The notes under the pieces: generated by a model
What the model saw: only the letters and a program-made list of their open reading frames with translations
Database searches by the model: none
Told to the model about the DNA's origin: nothing
Translations under genes and position numbers: made by a program
Shown here: in pieces, positions 7,851-15,982 of the stretch
How positions within the stretch are numbered: the stretch's first letter is position 1
How the letters are laid out: the number at the start of each line of letters is the position of its first letter
Origin: Flavobacteriales bacterium UBA5939
GTDB taxonomy: Bacteria > Bacteroidota > Bacteroidia > Flavobacteriales > Schleiferiaceae
Assembly: GCA_002430755.1 (NCBI GenBank)
Contig: DJCX01000066.1
Coordinates: 1-30,744 of the forward strand
Direction: 5' to 3'
DNA length: 30,744 bases

Positions 7851-8732
7851 ATGGAACACAAAGCGGGTTTTGTTAATATCATAGGCAATCCAAACGTTGG
7901 AAAAAGCACGTTGATGAACGCCTTGGTGGGTGAGCGATTGAGCATCATTACACCAAAGGCTCAGACTACCCGTCACCGTATTTTTGGCATTCTTAATGAG
8001 CCAGAATACCAAATCGTTTTTTCAGATACTCCGGGCGTCATTCAACCTGCGTACAAGATGCAGGAGCACATGATGAAGTTTGTCTCAGATGCCTTTGAGG
8101 ATGCGGATGTGTTTCTCTATTTGGTAGAACCAGGGGATAGAGCCTTAAAAGATCAGGGATTCTTTGAAAAGTTGCTTCGTACGAAAGTCCCAGTTCTGTT
8201 GATTATAAATAAGATAGATACCACCGACCAAGAGAAGCTTGAAGGGGAAGTAGACTATTGGGGCGAGGCCTTGCCAAATGCAGAAATCATTCCCATCTCA
8301 GCATTAAAAGAAGCCAACACAGCTTATCTGTTGGAACGTTTGATTTCGTTAATGCCTGTGAGTCCACCTTATTTTGAAAAGGACGCCTTGACCGACAAAA
8401 CAGAGCGCTTCTTCGTAAGTGAGATTATTCGAGAGCAAATCCTCTTAAACTATAAAAAGGAGATTCCGTACTCTGTAGAGATTGATGTTGAGGACTTTAA
8501 GGAAACCGAAGATATTATTAGAATGCGCGCAGTCATTTATGTGGCGCGTGACTCCCAAAAGGGAATCATCATTGGACACCGCGGCACCATGCTTAAGAGG
8601 GTAGGGATAGGTGCAAGAAAACAACTCGAGAAGTTCTTTGCTAAGAAGGTGCATCTTGAGACCTTTGTAAAAGTTAAAAAGAACTGGCGCGACAGTGATT
8701 TACATCTAAAGCGCTTCGGTTATAAACAGTAG
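7851..8732 (+). CDS. era: GTPase Era
   Basis: Era is an essential GTPase that binds 16S rRNA and helps to assemble the 30S ribosomal subunit. The 293-residue product has the expected length and layout: P-loop GNPNVGKST (12-20), switch region with TTRHR (39-43), G3 motif DTPG (59-62), G4 motif NKID (120-123), G5-like SALKEAN, and a C-terminal KH RNA-binding domain (about 200-285) with the GXXG loop IIGHRGTMLKRVG. The KH domain and the closing LKRFGYKQ separate Era from other small GTPases. It is followed after two bases by der, a common ribosome-assembly pair in this phylum. A -7 promoter box lies just before its start codon, separating it from the upstream carbohydrate operon. Confidence 0.97.
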   Translation: MEHKAGFVNIIGNPNVGKSTLMNALVGERLSIITPKAQTTRHRIFGILNEPEYQIVFSDTPGVIQPAYKMQEHMMKFVSDAFEDADVFLYLVEPGDRALKDQGFFEKLLRTKVPVLLIINKIDTTDQEKLEGEVDYWGEALPNAEIIPISALKEANTAYLLERLISLMPVSPPYFEKDALTDKTERFFVSEIIREQILLNYKKEIPYSVEIDVEDFKETEDIIRMRAVIYVARDSQKGIIIGHRGTMLKRVGIGARKQLEKFFAKKVHLETFVKVKKNWRDSDLHLKRFGYKQ

Positions 8733-8734
8733 GT

Positions 8735-10039
8735 ATGAGCAATATCGTTGCCATCGTGGGACGCCCAAATGTGGGTAAAAGCACGTTATTTAATAGATTA
8801 ATCCAGCGCAGAGATGCAATTGTAGATTCTGTTGCAGGTGTTACTCGTGACCGCCACTACGGGAAAAGCGATTGGAACGGTAAAGAATTTTCAGTGATCG
8901 ATACCGGTGGGTACATTGAAGGCTCAGAGGATGTTTTTGAAGGAGAGATTCGCCAGCAGGTAGAATTGGCCCTAGATGAAGCTTCCGTCATTCTTTTCGT
9001 GTTGGACCTACAAGCGGGTCTGACGGAATTTGATAAAATCATCGCTGATCTACTCCGTAAAACGGAGAAGCCTGTTGTGTATGCTGTGAACAAGGTGGAC
9101 AACAGTATGCTTGAACTAGAGGCTACTGAATTTTACGGCCTTGGGATTGAAAAATACCATACCATCTCTGCTGTAAATGGAGGAGGAACAGGAGACTTGT
9201 TAGATGAACTCACTGAGCATATGGATGAAAATCCTGTGGACGATTTTGAGGACCTTCCAAAGATGGCCATTGTCGGTCGTCCAAATGCTGGAAAATCTTC
9301 CATTGTAAATGCGCTTTTTGACGAGGAACGTAACATTGTCACGGATATTGCTGGTACTACGCGAGATACGGTAAATACCCGCTTCAACAAGTTCGGGTTT
9401 GACTTTATGTTGCTCGACACTGCTGGACTGCGTAAGAAGGGGAAGGTGCATGAGAACTTAGAGTTCTACTCTAATATGCGTTCCATTAGGGCTATTGAAC
9501 ATGCGGATGTGTGTATGATGGTGGTAGATGCAACGCGTGGTTTTGAATCGCAAGATTTGAGCATTGTATCCTTGGTAGAGAAGAACAAGAAAGGCCTAGT
9601 TATCGTGGTGAATAAATGGGATTTGGTTGCAAAGGAAACCAACACCATGCGTGATGCCGAGGCCTATATTCGAAAGAAACTAGAGCCGTTTACAGATTTC
9701 CCAATCATCTTCACCAGCGCACTTACAAAGCAACGCGTATTGAAGGCCTTTGAAGAAGGAGTGAAGGTATACGAACGCCGCAAGCAACGTATCTCAACGT
9801 CGAAATTGAACGATACGATGTTAGAGATTATTCAGAACTATCCACCTCCAGCAGTTAAGGGGAAGTACGTGAAGATAAAATTCTGTACGCAGTTGCCTAC
9901 GCGTACACCGCAGTTTGCATTCTTTGCGAACCTTCCGCAGTACATCAAGGAACCGTACAAGCGCTATCTAGAGAATAGAATGCGCAAGGAATTTGACTTC
10001 CACGGTGCGCCGATCGAAATCTTCTTTCGCAAAAAGTAA
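8735..10039 (+). CDS. der: GTPase Der (EngA), double-domain ribosome assembly factor
   Basis: Der is a GTPase with two tandem G domains that acts in 50S subunit assembly. The 434-residue product shows the first P-loop GRPNVGKS (9-16) with DTGG (56-59) and NKVD (119-122), then the second P-loop GRPNAGKS (181-188) with DTAG and NKWD. The C-terminal KH-like domain (about 350-434) ends in the family pattern GAPIEIFFRKK. Length and motif order match bacterial Der with no sign of truncation. It sits two bases after era and its TAA overlaps the ATG of the following cupin gene by one base, so the three are probably co-transcribed. Confidence 0.97.
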   Translation: MSNIVAIVGRPNVGKSTLFNRLIQRRDAIVDSVAGVTRDRHYGKSDWNGKEFSVIDTGGYIEGSEDVFEGEIRQQVELALDEASVILFVLDLQAGLTEFDKIIADLLRKTEKPVVYAVNKVDNSMLELEATEFYGLGIEKYHTISAVNGGGTGDLLDELTEHMDENPVDDFEDLPKMAIVGRPNAGKSSIVNALFDEERNIVTDIAGTTRDTVNTRFNKFGFDFMLLDTAGLRKKGKVHENLEFYSNMRSIRAIEHADVCMMVVDATRGFESQDLSIVSLVEKNKKGLVIVVNKWDLVAKETNTMRDAEAYIRKKLEPFTDFPIIFTSALTKQRVLKAFEEGVKVYERRKQRISTSKLNDTMLEIIQNYPPPAVKGKYVKIKFCTQLPTRTPQFAFFANLPQYIKEPYKRYLENRMRKEFDFHGAPIEIFFRKK

Positions 10040-10401
10040 TGCGGTTATTACTAGCATTGATGCTCTTGCCCTTTGCTGGTTTTGGTCAGCAGGAGCTTCC
10101 AGACCCCTTACAAGCGGGTTGGAAAGGCAAAAAAGTCTGTGAGGTGTTGGTTGAAAACGAGAGTGTTCGTACCCTTCGTTGCACCTTTCCTCCAGGAATC
10201 GGTCATGAAAAGCACTACCATCCTAAACACGTTGGCTATACCCTCAAGGGAGGGACTTTCCGTATCACAGACGCGAATGGAACTCGCGAAGTAAATATTC
10301 CAAAGGGCTACACCTTTTATAATGAACAGGTGCCTTGGCACGAGGTGCTCAACATCGGAAGCGACACGGCCGTTTTTCTTATTGTCGAGCCTAAAGATTA
10401 A
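10039..10401 (+). CDS. Small secreted cupin-domain protein
   Basis: The 120-residue product begins with a short signal peptide (MRLLLALMLLPFAGFGQQ, probable cleavage after FG) and lacks a lipobox cysteine, so a soluble periplasmic or exported protein is expected. The remainder is a single cupin barrel. HEKHYHPKHVGYTLKGG supplies the first cupin motif with several candidate metal-binding histidines, and PWHEVLNIG the second with one histidine. Cupins of this size are often metal-dependent sugar or small-molecule binding proteins or isomerases, but nothing here fixes a substrate. The start codon overlaps the der stop (TAATG). Its own stop overlaps the stop of the convergent gene on the other strand. 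Confidence 0.8.
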   Translation: MRLLLALMLLPFAGFGQQELPDPLQAGWKGKKVCEVLVENESVRTLRCTFPPGIGHEKHYHPKHVGYTLKGGTFRITDANGTREVNIPKGYTFYNEQVPWHEVLNIGSDTAVFLIVEPKD

Positions 10402-12806
10402 AGCTCATAGCAAATAATGGCGGCTCCTTGACGAAGGATCAAAACGGGCATTCCTGTTGGGCTTAATCTTCCTGCCACTGCTGAGCTGCCGGTGAAGCTG
10501 CCGTAGTTTTCTCCTGTTTTAAGGTTGACCACTTGGACGGCAGATGCGCCCATAATGAGGCCAGTACCACCAGGGTAACACAATACGTCCTCTATACCTT
10601 CTATTTTGAATCTTTGAGTTCCGTTTTCACTGCGAACTTCGACCTCTTCTGTGCTCCAGACGACCTTACCGTAACTTTCAAAACTCAGTCCGCGTACTTC
10701 ACCCATAGGATCGGTAGATGTAGCGCTCGAACCGTCCCAGCTTTGGCGCTGTAGTTCGCCTTGCGCTCCAACACGCTCTGCGTAAGGAATGACATCGTTT
10801 TTAATTGCCCAACGGGCGTTGGAGGCAGTAACACTAGCAGTTTTAATGCGCTCTTCACCACGTCTGTTTAAGATCAGCGGCTTGGTGGCCGTGGAAGTAA
10901 CAATGTAGTCTTTGCCGTTCTTCTGGAACAGCTCGGGAGCGGTAACAAGTCTTTCGCTTGCAGCATCCGTTTTCCAACCTTCAATGCGTTTTCCTTCGCT
11001 CGAGTAGTTGTAAAGTTTAGCGCCGGCGGCTACAAGGAATCGGTAGTTTCTATTGCGGTCGTAATCAAGCACACTCACGCCAACATCTGTTGCCTCAGGG
11101 AGGGTTACGGGGTATTCTTCTACATCGCGTCCCAAGAGGTCAACACAGTGTAACTTGGTCGTCGTTGCGAAGAGCAATTGGAATTTGTTGTTTTTGAAAA
11201 GGTCCACTTGGTAAAGTTCTCCCGCTATAGGTTCGCCGAGCGATTTCTTCCAGCTTATCGTTCCATCGGCAGACATCCAATACAAGGTGTGGTTTTCGTC
11301 TTGTACGACAACATCGTTCTTTCCGGACCTGTGATTTTTAACGATCCAAGGACCTGCCGTAGCCGCACTTTCTAGCGCTGTGGACCACAAGTAGGTACTC
11401 GTTTCTAATTCTTCTCTTTCCACCTCTGTGCTTCTGGCATTGCCGAAGGTGAGGTCGTTTTTTACTTCAAGATTTCCGTGAATCACAAATTCCTTAGCGC
11501 CTTCTTTTTCAGGGAACTTCAAATATTTCGTGGCCGATTCCGACTGCGCCGTAAACGCTACGCTAAAGTGTCCTTTCTTGTCAATACCAGTGGCTAGTGC
11601 ACGTAGTGATTTTACGTTTTCCCACGTAGCCTTGGCAGCCAACTCGTTCGCATAGACTTCTAGCGTTTGCTCTGAGGCGGCAACCAGTAACCAATCGTCA
11701 TAGATGATCCATGAAGGTGTACCGAGGTTTTTATACCACCAGCCAAACAACGCACTAAAGAGGAAGCGATCCCCTTCCTTCAGTGTGCCACTAGGGTGAC
11801 CTTGGAACAACGAATTCCCTGGGCTCAATTTTTTCAGCTGTTCACTAACCTCATCTGAATTCGTGAGCTTGGCAGCAATCACTTTTTCTTGACCGTAGCC
11901 CACATTAACAAAGCTGCCTTCAAACCAACTTGCGGCGGTTAGCGGCTCAATCTCGAGCGGCTCTAGAAGTGCTAATGCTTGTTTTAGTCGCTGCTTCTTG
12001 CCTCTATATCCATTGTATCCACGCAGCCATTCTACAGTATTGCCTACGTTCATCTTCACTGCATGAGATGCTGATGCAGCGATTATTTCACTTACTGAGG
12101 TATTAGAAGGTGAGGCGTCAAATGTGCTGAAAAAAGTATTTGTCGAATCGGGGTTGATGCTCACGGAAGTAAGTAATACACGGCCCTTGCCAAAATCGAT
12201 ATCTATTTCCGACCAGGCTGCGAGATGCTCGGTCCAACCCCAATCTTCACCCGAGAACCAAGTTCCCACTGAAGGAAGCTCTTCGTGCTGCACAAAAAGA
12301 TTCAATGCATCTGAGCTGTTTGCGTTGTTCCATAGTTTCTCAAAGCCCGCATTGTCGATGATATTGTATCCGCTACCCATCTGATTCATCGCTGCTTGCA
12401 ATAACATTTTGCTTGTGCTTATGGCTGCTGAAGACCCTGATTTGAGTGCGAAATAATTCGAATCCAACGCCATAACCACCCCGTCCGTATAGCCACTCAT
12501 TCGACTGCTATCACCCACGGTCGTTGTCCATATCCAATCCATCTTGTCTGCGCCAGAACCACAAAGAGCACCGGTCCAGATTTCCTCACTCATGCTCATC
12601 AAATCTGCCACGGGAACTGCCGCCGCTGCCGGCAGCTGGGTGGAATCCGCGAACCTTGCCAATTCCTGTGCATCATTTACACGCAGTACCAATGCGCTAT
12701 TCATTGGAATAAGGGCAGTAGAAGGATTGGATTCAGGCGCACTGGAACAGCTGGCCAAAATCAGCGTAAATAATAGGGAAATGAAGGATGTAGTGCGGTG
12801 TAACAT
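10398..12806 (-). CDS. Large lipoprotein of unknown function (DUF3352-like N-terminal part, propeller-like C-terminal part)
   Basis: The 802-residue product has a lipoprotein signal with lipobox LASC (Cys20). The first part, about 30-490, opens with ALIPMNSALVLRVNDAQELARF and is rich in beta strands and aromatic residues. It resembles the DUF3352-type proteins found in Bacteroidota, a similarity based on overall look only. From about 490 on, short repeated strands such as NHTLYWMSADGTISWKKSLG, TTTKLHCVDLLGRDVEEYP and AGAKLYNYSSEGKRIEGW suggest a beta-propeller with PQQ-like blades. No catalytic motif was seen. It is transcribed from its own strong-looking promoter just upstream, separate from rnhB. 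Role unknown; an envelope-bound binding or quality-control function is only a guess. Confidence 0.75.
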   Translation of the reverse strand: MLHRTTSFISLLFTLILASCSSAPESNPSTALIPMNSALVLRVNDAQELARFADSTQLPAAAAVPVADLMSMSEEIWTGALCGSGADKMDWIWTTTVGDSSRMSGYTDGVVMALDSNYFALKSGSSAAISTSKMLLQAAMNQMGSGYNIIDNAGFEKLWNNANSSDALNLFVQHEELPSVGTWFSGEDWGWTEHLAAWSEIDIDFGKGRVLLTSVSINPDSTNTFFSTFDASPSNTSVSEIIAASASHAVKMNVGNTVEWLRGYNGYRGKKQRLKQALALLEPLEIEPLTAASWFEGSFVNVGYGQEKVIAAKLTNSDEVSEQLKKLSPGNSLFQGHPSGTLKEGDRFLFSALFGWWYKNLGTPSWIIYDDWLLVAASEQTLEVYANELAAKATWENVKSLRALATGIDKKGHFSVAFTAQSESATKYLKFPEKEGAKEFVIHGNLEVKNDLTFGNARSTEVEREELETSTYLWSTALESAATAGPWIVKNHRSGKNDVVVQDENHTLYWMSADGTISWKKSLGEPIAGELYQVDLFKNNKFQLLFATTTKLHCVDLLGRDVEEYPVTLPEATDVGVSVLDYDRNRNYRFLVAAGAKLYNYSSEGKRIEGWKTDAASERLVTAPELFQKNGKDYIVTSTATKPLILNRRGEERIKTASVTASNARWAIKNDVIPYAERVGAQGELQRQSWDGSSATSTDPMGEVRGLSFESYGKVVWSTEEVEVRSENGTQRFKIEGIEDVLCYPGGTGLIMGASAVQVVNLKTGENYGSFTGSSAVAGRLSPTGMPVLILRQGAAIICYEL

Positions 12807-12824
12807 GAACCAAGGCTTTGGTTC
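12807..12824 (-). repeat. Perfect 7-bp inverted repeat between promoter and start codon
   Basis: GAACCAA (12807-12813), a 4-base loop and TTGGTTC (12818-12824) form a perfect inverted repeat. It begins at the last base of the -7 box and ends immediately before the ATG of the large lipoprotein gene. It would occupy the entire short leader and could be an operator or an RNA hairpin affecting translation. Confidence 0.5.
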
Positions 12825-12852
12825 AAAGCTAACGACCTCTAGGGCGCTCCAA
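12824..12852 (-). promoter_or_regulatory. Promoter of the large lipoprotein gene (-33 TTG, -7 TAGCTTTG)
   Basis: On the minus strand TTG (12852-12850), an 18-base spacer and TAGCTTTG (12831-12824) match the Bacteroidota sigma-factor pattern TTG-N18/19-TAnnTTTG. It is the best two-part promoter seen in this window and lies 17 bases before the ATG. Confidence 0.6.
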
Positions 12853-12886
12853 GTATGGGGGAGTGGGTTAGTTTTTCACAAATTGG

Positions 12887-13489
12887 CTATTCGTCGAACA
12901 AGTTGAGTTGTGCTGGTAGAAGCTGGAAACTCTTGCGGTGATGCGGCGTTGTACCAAACTCTCGAATCGCATCGCGGTGTTGCTTGGTAGGATAACCTGC
13001 ATTTCGCTCCCACCCATATTCTGGATATTCTATGGCCAATTCCTTCATTCGATCGTCCCTGTAGGTCTTCGCCAACACTGAAGCGGCTGCAATATTCATG
13101 TAGGTAGCATCGCCCTTGACTTGGCAATGGTGCGGGATGTCCTGGTACGGTTTGAATTTATTGCCGTCCACAGCGATAAAATCGGGACGCTGTTTTAATT
13201 GATCGATACTGCGGTGCATCCCGAGAATGCTCGCATTCAATATGTTGATTTCATCGATCTCTTCAGGACTCACGTGTGCCACTGCCCAAGCAATAGCTTC
13301 CTTTTCAAGAATGGGGCGTAGCATGTACCGCTGCTTTTCGGTCAATTGCTTTGAATCATTCAGCACGGGATGGTGGAAGTCCTTCGGTAGAATAACGGCA
13401 GCAGCGGTTACTGGTCCACTCAAGCATCCGCGCCCAGCCTCGTCTGTACCCGCCTCAAACGACGCATCTAAATGGTGTTGCAATTTCAT
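12887..13489 (-). CDS. rnhB: Ribonuclease HII
   Basis: RNase HII cuts the RNA strand of RNA-DNA hybrids and removes misinserted ribonucleotides. The 200-residue product has the family length and motifs: GTDEAGRGCLSGPV with Asp16 and Glu17, FIAVDGN with Asp108, and KGDATYMNIAAASVLAKTYRD (the last part holding the fourth acidic residue near 145), which together form the metal site. The gene overlaps the upstream glycosyltransferase by four bases (ATGA), so the two are translationally coupled. Downstream, 80 bases separate it from the large lipoprotein gene, which has its own promoter. Confidence 0.96.
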   Translation of the reverse strand: MKLQHHLDASFEAGTDEAGRGCLSGPVTAAAVILPKDFHHPVLNDSKQLTEKQRYMLRPILEKEAIAWAVAHVSPEEIDEINILNASILGMHRSIDQLKQRPDFIAVDGNKFKPYQDIPHHCQVKGDATYMNIAAASVLAKTYRDDRMKELAIEYPEYGWERNAGYPTKQHRDAIREFGTTPHHRKSFQLLPAQLNLFDE

Positions 13490-14568
13490 CCCTTCAACGC
13501 ATCAATCCATGGCTTGGCGCTCGAGGCCCAATCAAAATCTTTTCCACGCTCCAGCGCCAATGCACTCCAATGCGCACGCTCTTGTGTCATACGCTCCAAA
13601 GCAGCTGTCCAAGCATCGACATCGTAGGTCGGCACCAATAAACCTTTATCTGCAACTACTTCCGTTATAGCACTATTATCCGACGCAATAACAGGCGTGC
13701 CGCACTGCATAGCTTCCACCAACGGAATGCCAAACCCTTCCATTGCACTCGGCATACAATAGGCAATGGCGCCGCGGTACAATTCCTCTAGCTCACCATC
13801 GTTTAAGCGGCCCATCCATGTAACGCGATCCGGATGTTTCAAACCACTCACTACACTTTTTAATTCAGGGTCGCTAAAATGTGGTTCGCCTGCCACTCGA
13901 AGGTTGATTGAATCTTCCTTGTTAGTAGAACACCATTTGTCAAAAGCAAAAAGCAGCGTTTTCAAATTTTTACGCGGAGTCAATGCCCCGACAGCACAGA
14001 AATATGATCCTTTATTATCGGAAGTACCGGGTGAAAATTTGCGTTGCGGGGCATTGTAAGTCACTGAAATTTTTTCTTTCGGTAATCCGTAGGTGGCTTT
14101 CAAATCATCCTTGCTCCAATGGCTCACCGTAAAGACCTTATCGGCCAATTCAGCGCCTCTCTTGATGTTCTTTCGGTAATATTTTGCCACCGGTGCTGGG
14201 ACCCACTGCGGATGGTGCTCAAAGTTCAGGTCGTGAATGGTGATCCACTGTCTGATGTTGGTCTTTGCGGGCAGTCCGTCGGGCGACCAGTACAGCTCTA
14301 CCTTTAGCCGCTTCAACATTTGTGGAACGGCCCAATTGTTCCACATCGCCCAAAGCCATGGATGGCGGGCTGGAGGTGAAACCACGTGGTAGGAGAGGTT
14401 GGGGAAATCAAGGCCTAATTGGCCCGTATCGACCTGACGATCCAAAAGTAAATGAAACTCGTGCTGTGGAAAGGCCGGAATGATCTGCTCGAGCATCCGA
14501 AGTGTATAGACCCCAGTACCCTCTAATTTTCCGGGCAGTAACCAACGAGCGTTCACGGCGATTTTCAT
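13486..14568 (-). CDS. Glycosyltransferase family 4 (GT-B fold), surface glycan type
   Basis: The 360-residue protein is a GT-B glycosyltransferase. It has an N-terminal half with MKIAVNARWL and a glycine-containing loop (LEGTGVYTLR), and a C-terminal GT4 half with the AVGALTPRKNLKTLL strand-loop (192-206) and the E-x7-E motif EGFGIPLVE (Glu277, Glu285) that binds the nucleotide sugar. It probably transfers a sugar from an NDP-sugar (or GDP-mannose) to a lipid-linked glycan at the cytosolic face of the inner membrane. Donor and acceptor cannot be deduced. It diverges from the polysaccharide export cluster to its right, which suggests a shared pathway, and overlaps rnhB by four bases at its 3' end. 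Confidence 0.9.
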   Translation of the reverse strand: MKIAVNARWLLPGKLEGTGVYTLRMLEQIIPAFPQHEFHLLLDRQVDTGQLGLDFPNLSYHVVSPPARHPWLWAMWNNWAVPQMLKRLKVELYWSPDGLPAKTNIRQWITIHDLNFEHHPQWVPAPVAKYYRKNIKRGAELADKVFTVSHWSKDDLKATYGLPKEKISVTYNAPQRKFSPGTSDNKGSYFCAVGALTPRKNLKTLLFAFDKWCSTNKEDSINLRVAGEPHFSDPELKSVVSGLKHPDRVTWMGRLNDGELEELYRGAIAYCMPSAMEGFGIPLVEAMQCGTPVIASDNSAITEVVADKGLLVPTYDVDAWTAALERMTQERAHWSALALERGKDFDWASSAKPWIDALKG

Positions 14569-14572
14569 GTTT

Positions 14573-14580
14573 CAAATGTA
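14573..14580 (-). promoter_or_regulatory. Probable -7 promoter box of the GT4 gene (TACATTTG)
   Basis: On the minus strand TACATTTG is a perfect match to TAnnTTTG and ends four bases before the GT4 start codon. No TTG lies at the proper -33 distance. The position implies a leaderless or nearly leaderless transcript. Confidence 0.45.
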
Positions 14581-14593
14581 CAAAAGCCAACTC

Positions 14594-14620
14594 TTGCGCG
14601 TTAGTAAAGCGGTATATTCG
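14594..14620 (+). promoter_or_regulatory. Possible promoter of the polysaccharide cluster
   Basis: TTG (14594-14596) and TATATTCG (14613-14620) are separated by 16 bases, a near match to the TTG/TAnnTTTG pattern with one base changed in the -7 box. It lies in the 82-base divergent gap, 30 bases before the flippase ATG. Weak evidence. Confidence 0.3.
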
Positions 14621-14650
14621 CCGCCATAAGCGCTTAATTGGCACAAAACC

Positions 14651-15982
14651 ATGCGAAATAGGATCAACCAATTCATGCAAAACCCCATCGGAGCAACCCT
14701 TGCCAAGGGCGGTGCCGTTGTGCTCCTCTTTAAAGTCATTGGAGCATTGGGCGGTTATGTCCTTCTTTTCAGCTTATCGAGTGTCGGAGGCGAGCTCTCC
14801 GTAGGTATTTATGAGGTGGCCTTCACCGTTGTACTAATCGGCTCCACCGTGAGTCGTTGGGGTCTAGATACCGTCTTGGTCCGTGAAATGGCCCGAGATA
14901 GGGAGGCAAACCTGGCCAGTCGAGCCCTCTACCTCGCGGTACTTTCACGCGTCTTCTTGCTCTCCATCTGTTGTAGTATTGCTGTTTTTTTCGGGGCCCA
15001 ATTCTTAACCGACCTCTTTTTCCAAAACACCCCCACCAAGGTCATTGCAACCGCCGCCTTTGCCATCATTCCGTTCACTCTCATGCTCCTCAATGCTGAG
15101 GTGTTCCGCGCCATGGGCAAGAGCCTTCTTTTTTCACTGAACCAGCACGGGACAGTCTACGTCTTCGTCGGCGCGCTGATAGCGTTCATCCCTTTTCCCG
15201 AAGCGTACACAGCGGCCGCCGCTGCACAAACCTCATTGTTCTTACTCTTGGGCATCTCAGGGCTGTTCTTCTTGTGGACCACGGTGTACATCTTGAACCT
15301 GACCAAAGGGCAGCAAGCCGAAACTTCCGGTTGGAAGGGACAGCTCTACAGCTTGGGAACGCCCATGCTCATTTCTTCTTCCCTCTTTTTGGTCATCAGT
15401 TGGTCTGATACACTCATGCTGGGGTATTATCTGCCAGAAGATAGTGTGGGTATGTACCGTATTGTCTTCAAGATTGCCACACTCATCACCTTTGCTCAGT
15501 TCGCCTTAAACACAGTAGTAGCACCAATGGTCAGTGCCATGAGTACGCAGCGGGAGCGTTTGCATGAATTGGCGCACAAGGTGGCACAGTTGAACCTTAT
15601 TACTGCGGGTCCAATTTTCCTTGGCATCCTCATTCTCGGCCCATTCCTCATTCAGCTCTTTGGGGTGGAAGAGGCCAGCACAGCTTACCCATGGCTTGTA
15701 CTTCTCGCAGTGGGGCAACTCACTAACGCCTTTGCAGGGCCTGTGTTGAACATTCTCAACATGACGGGGTACGAGAAAAGTGCGCGCAACACCATGCTTA
15801 TTATCGCGGTGCTCAACATCGTTTTTAACCTTGTGCTCATACCGCTTTACGGCCCCCTCGGCGCGGCAGTGGCGACTACGGCGACCATGATGGGTTGGAA
15901 CATTTGGGCGGCCTACCTCGTCTACAAATACCACGGGGTCATCGCGGTTCCGTTTTTGACTAAAATTCGCCGCCATGACTAA
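14651..15982 (+). CDS. Polysaccharide flippase (Wzx-like, MATE/MOP superfamily)
   Basis: The 443-residue protein is almost entirely hydrophobic, with about twelve to fourteen membrane segments. It begins with the pattern GATLAKGGAVVLLFKVIGAL that is usual for the first helix of polysaccharide flippases. The C-terminal third has LLAVGQLTNAFAGPVLNILNMTG and LIPLYGPLGAAVATT, typical of the family. Such proteins move lipid-linked glycan units or related lipids across the inner membrane. The following sulfotransferase start overlaps its 3' end by eight bases, and Wzz-like and ligase/polymerase-like genes follow in the same direction, so a Wzx/Wzy-type surface glycan route is likely. By eye it uses more CTC and GCC codons than genes to its right, which might reflect transfer or local composition. 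Confidence 0.88.
   Translation: MRNRINQFMQNPIGATLAKGGAVVLLFKVIGALGGYVLLFSLSSVGGELSVGIYEVAFTVVLIGSTVSRWGLDTVLVREMARDREANLASRALYLAVLSRVFLLSICCSIAVFFGAQFLTDLFFQNTPTKVIATAAFAIIPFTLMLLNAEVFRAMGKSLLFSLNQHGTVYVFVGALIAFIPFPEAYTAAAAAQTSLFLLLGISGLFFLWTTVYILNLTKGQQAETSGWKGQLYSLGTPMLISSSLFLVISWSDTLMLGYYLPEDSVGMYRIVFKIATLITFAQFALNTVVAPMVSAMSTQRERLHELAHKVAQLNLITAGPIFLGILILGPFLIQLFGVEEASTAYPWLVLLAVGQLTNAFAGPVLNILNMTGYEKSARNTMLIIAVLNIVFNLVLIPLYGPLGAAVATTATMMGWNIWAAYLVYKYHGVIAVPFLTKIRRHD

Noticed and set aside
13227..13670. 147-codon open frame on + across rnhB and the GT4 gene
   Set aside because: It is antisense to two clear genes, crosses their junction and shows no recognisable domain.
14651..15982. Horizontal transfer of the flippase gene on the basis of its CTC/GCC-rich codons
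   Set aside because: The difference was judged by eye only, and membrane proteins often differ in codon use; no mobile element or repeat borders the gene.
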